Source: Actinomycetota bacterium (GTDB lineage: Bacteria; Actinomycetota; Actinomycetes; Nanopelagicales; Nanopelagicaceae). Taken from it: a stretch of 8,074 nucleotides of DNA. Shown in pieces: positions 5,530 to 8,074 of the stretch. The translations under genes were made by a program, and so were the position numbers. Below the pieces are notes generated by a model, which was not told the origin of the DNA, made no database searches, and saw only the letters and a program-made list of their open reading frames with translations. The stretch covers positions 1 to 8,074 of the forward strand of contig WLME01000045.1 of the NCBI GenBank assembly GCA_009700365.1. The letters run 5' to 3'. The first letter of the stretch is position 1, and every line of letters starts with the position of its first letter.

Positions 5530-7184
5530 TTTTCAGGTTTTCTCCCGATAGTTAAAGGTCGCATAGTTTCGGCGAAGAAATCATCTCCCTTATCGTCAAC
5601 AACGATAAATGCCGGAAAGTCCACAACATCGATCTTCCAGACAGCTTCCATCCCTAGCTCTTCAAAATCTAAGACTTCGACCTTTTTGATGCAATCCTGC
5701 GCAAGCCTTGCGGCTGGCCCACCAATTGACCCAAGATAGAAACCGCCATGTTTCTTACATGCATCTGTCACTTGCTGTGAGCGATTTCCCTTGGCCAACA
5801 TCACCAAGGATCCGCCATTAGCTTGGAAATAATCGACATAAGAATCCATACGACCGGCAGTCGTTGGACCAAAAGATCCAGATGCCATTCCCGTTGGAGT
5901 CTTAGCCGGCCCTGCGTAGTAGACAGCGTGCTTCTTGAGATATTCAGGCATCGGCTTGCCAGCATCTAGCATCTCTTTAATCTTTGAGTGAGCGATATCG
6001 CGCGCAACAACAATCGTGCCGGTAAGTGAGACGCGAGTCTTTACCGGGTGTTGTGAAAGTTCCGCGCGAATTGCATCCATAGATTGATTAAGGTCAATAG
6101 CGACAACGTTTTCATTGAGATGTTCATCAGTAGTTTCAGGCAAGAAGTGAGCTGGTTCTGTCTCAAGTTGCTCGATGAAGATTCCATCCTTGGTGATCTT
6201 TGCCTTTGCTTGGCGATCTGCAGAACATGAGACCGCAATGGCGATTGGAAGTGATGCGCCATGGCGCGGAAGGCGAACTACACGAACATCGTGGCAGAAA
6301 TACTTTCCACCAAATTGCGCACCGATTCCAAGTTTCTGGGTGAGCTTAAAGACCTCTTCTTCCAAAGCAAGATCACGGAAGCCATGGCCCGTTGCCGCCT
6401 CGCCCTTTGTGGGCAGATTATCGAGGTAGTGAGTACTCGCAAGCTTTGCTGTCTTTACCGTGAATTCTGCGCTCGTTCCGCCGATAACAATGGCAAGGTG
6501 GTACGGAGGACATGCAGCGGTACCGATAGAACGCAACTTCTCATCGAGCCAATTCATAAATGAATCCGGATTCAGAACTGCTTTTGTCTCTTGGTACAAG
6601 AAAGATTTATTGGCACTTCCGCCACCTTTGGCAATAAACATGAAGTTATATTCATTGTGGTGATCGCTATCGGCATAAATTTCGATTTGTGCAGGCAAGT
6701 TATTGCCCGTGTTCTTCTCTTCCCAGGTTGTTATGGGTGCCATCTGTGAGTAACGAAGGTTGAGTTTGGTAAATGCGTCATACACACCTTGAGCCAGAGC
6801 AACTTCATCTTTTGCAGTTGTCAGAACGTGCTGACCTTTCTTGCCCATGATGAGCGCAGTTCCGGTGTCTTGGCACATTGGTAAAATGCCACCTGCGGCA
6901 ATATTTGCATTCTTCAATAGATCCAGAGCAACAAATCGATCATTAGCCGAACTTTCTGGGTCTTTTAAAATTTTTGCCAATTGCGCAAGATGTTCGCTTC
7001 GAAGGTAATGCGAAATATCGTGAATTGCAGTTTCGGTGAGCAAGGTAAGTGCAGATGGCTCTACCTGCAGAAACTCTCTATCTCCAAGCTTGATGACGCT
7101 CACGCCTTCTTGTGAAAGGAGGCGGTACTGAGTTGTATCTGCACCAAGTGGCAGAAGATCTGAGTAAGAGAATTCGGGCGACAT
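5526..7184 (-). CDS. fum: Class I fumarate hydratase, [4Fe-4S] type
   Basis: The 552-residue enzyme interconverts fumarate and malate in the TCA cycle, in the cytoplasm. It is the class I, iron-sulphur form (E. coli FumA/FumB length about 548), not the class II FumC form. The N-terminal alpha domain carries the three cluster cysteines: C104 in 'PMCQDTGTA', C225 in 'GTAACPPYHL' and C320 in 'AVSCSADR', matching E. coli C105, C224 and C318. Also visible are 'FGGKYFCHDVRVVRLPRHGAS' split over 291-311 and the C-terminal beta domain from about 365, with 'GPAKTPTGMASGSFGPTTAGRMD' spanning 426-448. The gene follows xseB with a one-base TAATG overlap, so it is likely co-transcribed with xseA-xseB. It ends by overlapping the stop codon of the convergent transglycosylase gene by four bases. 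The cluster makes such enzymes oxygen-sensitive. Confidence 0.96.
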   Translation of the reverse strand: MSPEFSYSDLLPLGADTTQYRLLSQEGVSVIKLGDREFLQVEPSALTLLTETAIHDISHYLRSEHLAQLAKILKDPESSANDRFVALDLLKNANIAAGGILPMCQDTGTALIMGKKGQHVLTTAKDEVALAQGVYDAFTKLNLRYSQMAPITTWEEKNTGNNLPAQIEIYADSDHHNEYNFMFIAKGGGSANKSFLYQETKAVLNPDSFMNWLDEKLRSIGTAACPPYHLAIVIGGTSAEFTVKTAKLASTHYLDNLPTKGEAATGHGFRDLALEEEVFKLTQKLGIGAQFGGKYFCHDVRVVRLPRHGASLPIAIAVSCSADRQAKAKITKDGIFIEQLETEPAHFLPETTDEHLNENVVAIDLNQSMDAIRAELSQHPVKTRVSLTGTIVVARDIAHSKIKEMLDAGKPMPEYLKKHAVYYAGPAKTPTGMASGSFGPTTAGRMDSYVDYFQANGGSLVMLAKGNRSQQVTDACKKHGGFYLGSIGGPAARLAQDCIKKVEVLDFEELGMEAVWKIDVVDFPAFIVVDDKGDDFFAETMRPLTIGRKPEN

Positions 7185-7411
7185 TATTCGGCTAACTTCT
7201 TTGCGGTATCCCCGGTGTTTTTCTTTGTCTCATCAATCAACTTCTTTGCACCGTCTAGCCACTCTTGGCAGATCTTTGCTAACTCTTCGCCACGTTCCCA
7301 CAACTTCAATGATTCTTCGAGAGTTGCGCTGCCATCTTCAAGTGATTCAACGATCTGCGCGAGTTCATCGCGAGCTGCTTCGTATGAGGGCTTTGCATCC
7401 TTGGTGGCCAT
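7184..7411 (-). CDS. xseB: Exodeoxyribonuclease VII small subunit
   Basis: The 75-residue protein is the small subunit of exonuclease VII, which binds XseA in several copies and degrades single-stranded DNA from both ends in the cytoplasm. The family pattern is clear: 'SYEAARDELAQIVESLEDGS' (9-28) followed by 'TLEESLKLWERGEELAK' (30-46) and 'CQEWLDGAKKLID' (48-60), all strongly helical and able to form a coiled coil. Length is normal. It starts 23 bp after the xseA stop on the same strand and its stop codon shares one base with the fumarase ATG (TAATG), so the three genes form a compact operon. No strong ribosome-binding sequence precedes the ATG. Confidence 0.95.
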   Translation of the reverse strand: MATKDAKPSYEAARDELAQIVESLEDGSATLEESLKLWERGEELAKICQEWLDGAKKLIDETKKNTGDTAKKLAE

Positions 7412-7434
7412 GTGCTCAATCTACTCTCTGTCGA

Positions 7435-8074
7435 TTACTCGTTGACTGTGGCGCGGGTCTCGCCCTTTGCCACGCGGATGCGTAAACGAGTACCCACCTT
7501 TGCCTTCGATGCATCTCGGACAATGGAGCCATCTTCTAATTGCACAACTGCATAACCGCGATCCATTGTTGACTGAGGAGATAGCGAGCGAAGGTGAGCC
7601 TTTACGCCCTTGAGCTCTTTCTTCTCAATTTCAAGAATTGAAGAGAAGCTTCGAAGTGAGCGATCGCGCAGAGCTTTGACTTCCTCTCTTCGGGTCGTGA
7701 CCATCACGTTCGGATCTTTCATCACGGGGCGATTGCGCAACTGGGAAATTTGATTGAGCTCAAAATCAATCGTTGAAAGCAATCTTCGGTACATGCGATC
7801 TCTAATTTTTTCGATATCACTAATTTCTTGTGCAATATCCGGAACTACTCGTTTAGCTGCATCAGTTGGAGTAGATGCACGGTAGTCGGCAACCAGATCA
7901 AGGAGCGGAGAGTCTTTTTCGTGGCCGATTGCGCTGACAATCGGGGTTTGACAGTGAGAAGCTAAACGAACCAGGGACTCATCACTGAATGGAAGCAAAT
8001 CTTCAAAGGATCCGCCGCCGCGAGTAATGATGATGACATCGACTTCGGGATTTGCTTCAAGTTCTTGCAGCGCA
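7435..8074 (-). CDS. xseA: Exodeoxyribonuclease VII large subunit (5' end outside window)
   Basis: The last 212 residues of XseA, the catalytic subunit of exonuclease VII, are present; the N-terminal OB-fold domain and part of the catalytic domain lie beyond the window edge. Reading on the minus strand from 8073, the frame contains the family signature 'ITRGGGSFEDLLPFSDE' across the first 31 residues, then 'PIVSAIGHEKDSPLLDLVAD' and 'RASTPTDAA', the conserved core around the active site. A helical, charged middle follows, as expected for the long coiled-coil arm that binds XseB, and the C-terminal domain ends with 'MDRGYAVVQLEDGSIVRDAS' and a short beta-rich tail. The TTG at 7998 is internal and should not be taken as the start, because the signature continues upstream of it. 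xseB follows after 23 bp. Confidence 0.96.
   Translation of the reverse strand, partial: ALQELEANPEVDVIIITRGGGSFEDLLPFSDESLVRLASHCQTPIVSAIGHEKDSPLLDLVADYRASTPTDAAKRVVPDIAQEISDIEKIRDRMYRRLLSTIDFELNQISQLRNRPVMKDPNVMVTTRREEVKALRDRSLRSFSSILEIEKKELKGVKAHLRSLSPQSTMDRGYAVVQLEDGSIVRDASKAKVGTRLRIRVAKGETRATVNE

Noticed and set aside
7435..7998. xseA as a complete short gene starting with TTG at 7998
   Set aside because: The XseA signature continues upstream of 7998 in the same frame to the window edge, so the gene is cut by the window and not shortened.

Overview
The window reads as a compact chromosomal segment of an actinobacterium. Evidence for this is the set of actinobacterial families (DrrAB-type exporter, GreA next to a DUF4307 protein, SURF1 next to DUF3817, a PIN-PhoH fusion, the lytic transglycosylase type with a 'WTKESHW...SGAHGIAQALP' core) and the neighbourhood greA-DUF4307 / phoH2 / fum-xseB-xseA, which resembles the order in Mycobacterium and Streptomyces. 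G+C is only around one half, intergenic gaps are tiny and several genes overlap. That would fit a streamlined low-GC actinobacterium such as the freshwater acI (Nanopelagicales/Planktophila) group; this last step is inference from base composition and compactness, not from a marker gene.

Layout. (1) 1-1045, plus strand: the 3' end of a DrrA-type ABC ATPase overlaps its DrrB-type ABC-2 permease by ATGA. (2) 1074-1975, minus strand: a DUF4307 membrane protein followed by greA, convergent with the exporter. A perfect 16-bp tandem duplication lies at the junction. (3) 1990-3138, plus strand: a 50-residue membrane protein, a SURF1-type oxidase assembly factor and a DUF3817 membrane protein, overlapping one another and starting only 14 bp from the divergent DUF4307 gene. 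(4) 3317-4651, plus strand: PIN-PhoH (PhoH2-type RNase/helicase), starting with TTG and followed by a hairpin terminator. (5) 4930-5529, plus strand: a secreted or membrane-anchored lytic transglycosylase-like protein with a long leader carrying an inverted repeat and several direct repeats. (6) 5526-8074, minus strand: xseA (5' end outside the window), xseB and a class I [4Fe-4S] fumarase, closely packed; the last gene ends inside the stop codon of the convergent transglycosylase gene.

The content is mostly housekeeping: transcript cleavage at stalled RNA polymerase (GreA), cytochrome oxidase biogenesis (SURF1), RNA turnover (PhoH2), cell-wall remodelling (transglycosylase), TCA cycle (fumarase) and exonuclease VII (XseAB). 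I see no CRISPR array, insertion sequence, tRNA, rRNA, phage or defence genes, and no clear undescribed system. The points worth a second look are architectural: the 14-bp divergent start region, the apparent absence of mca at its usual place beside DUF4307, the repeat-rich leader of the transglycosylase gene, and the junction duplication.
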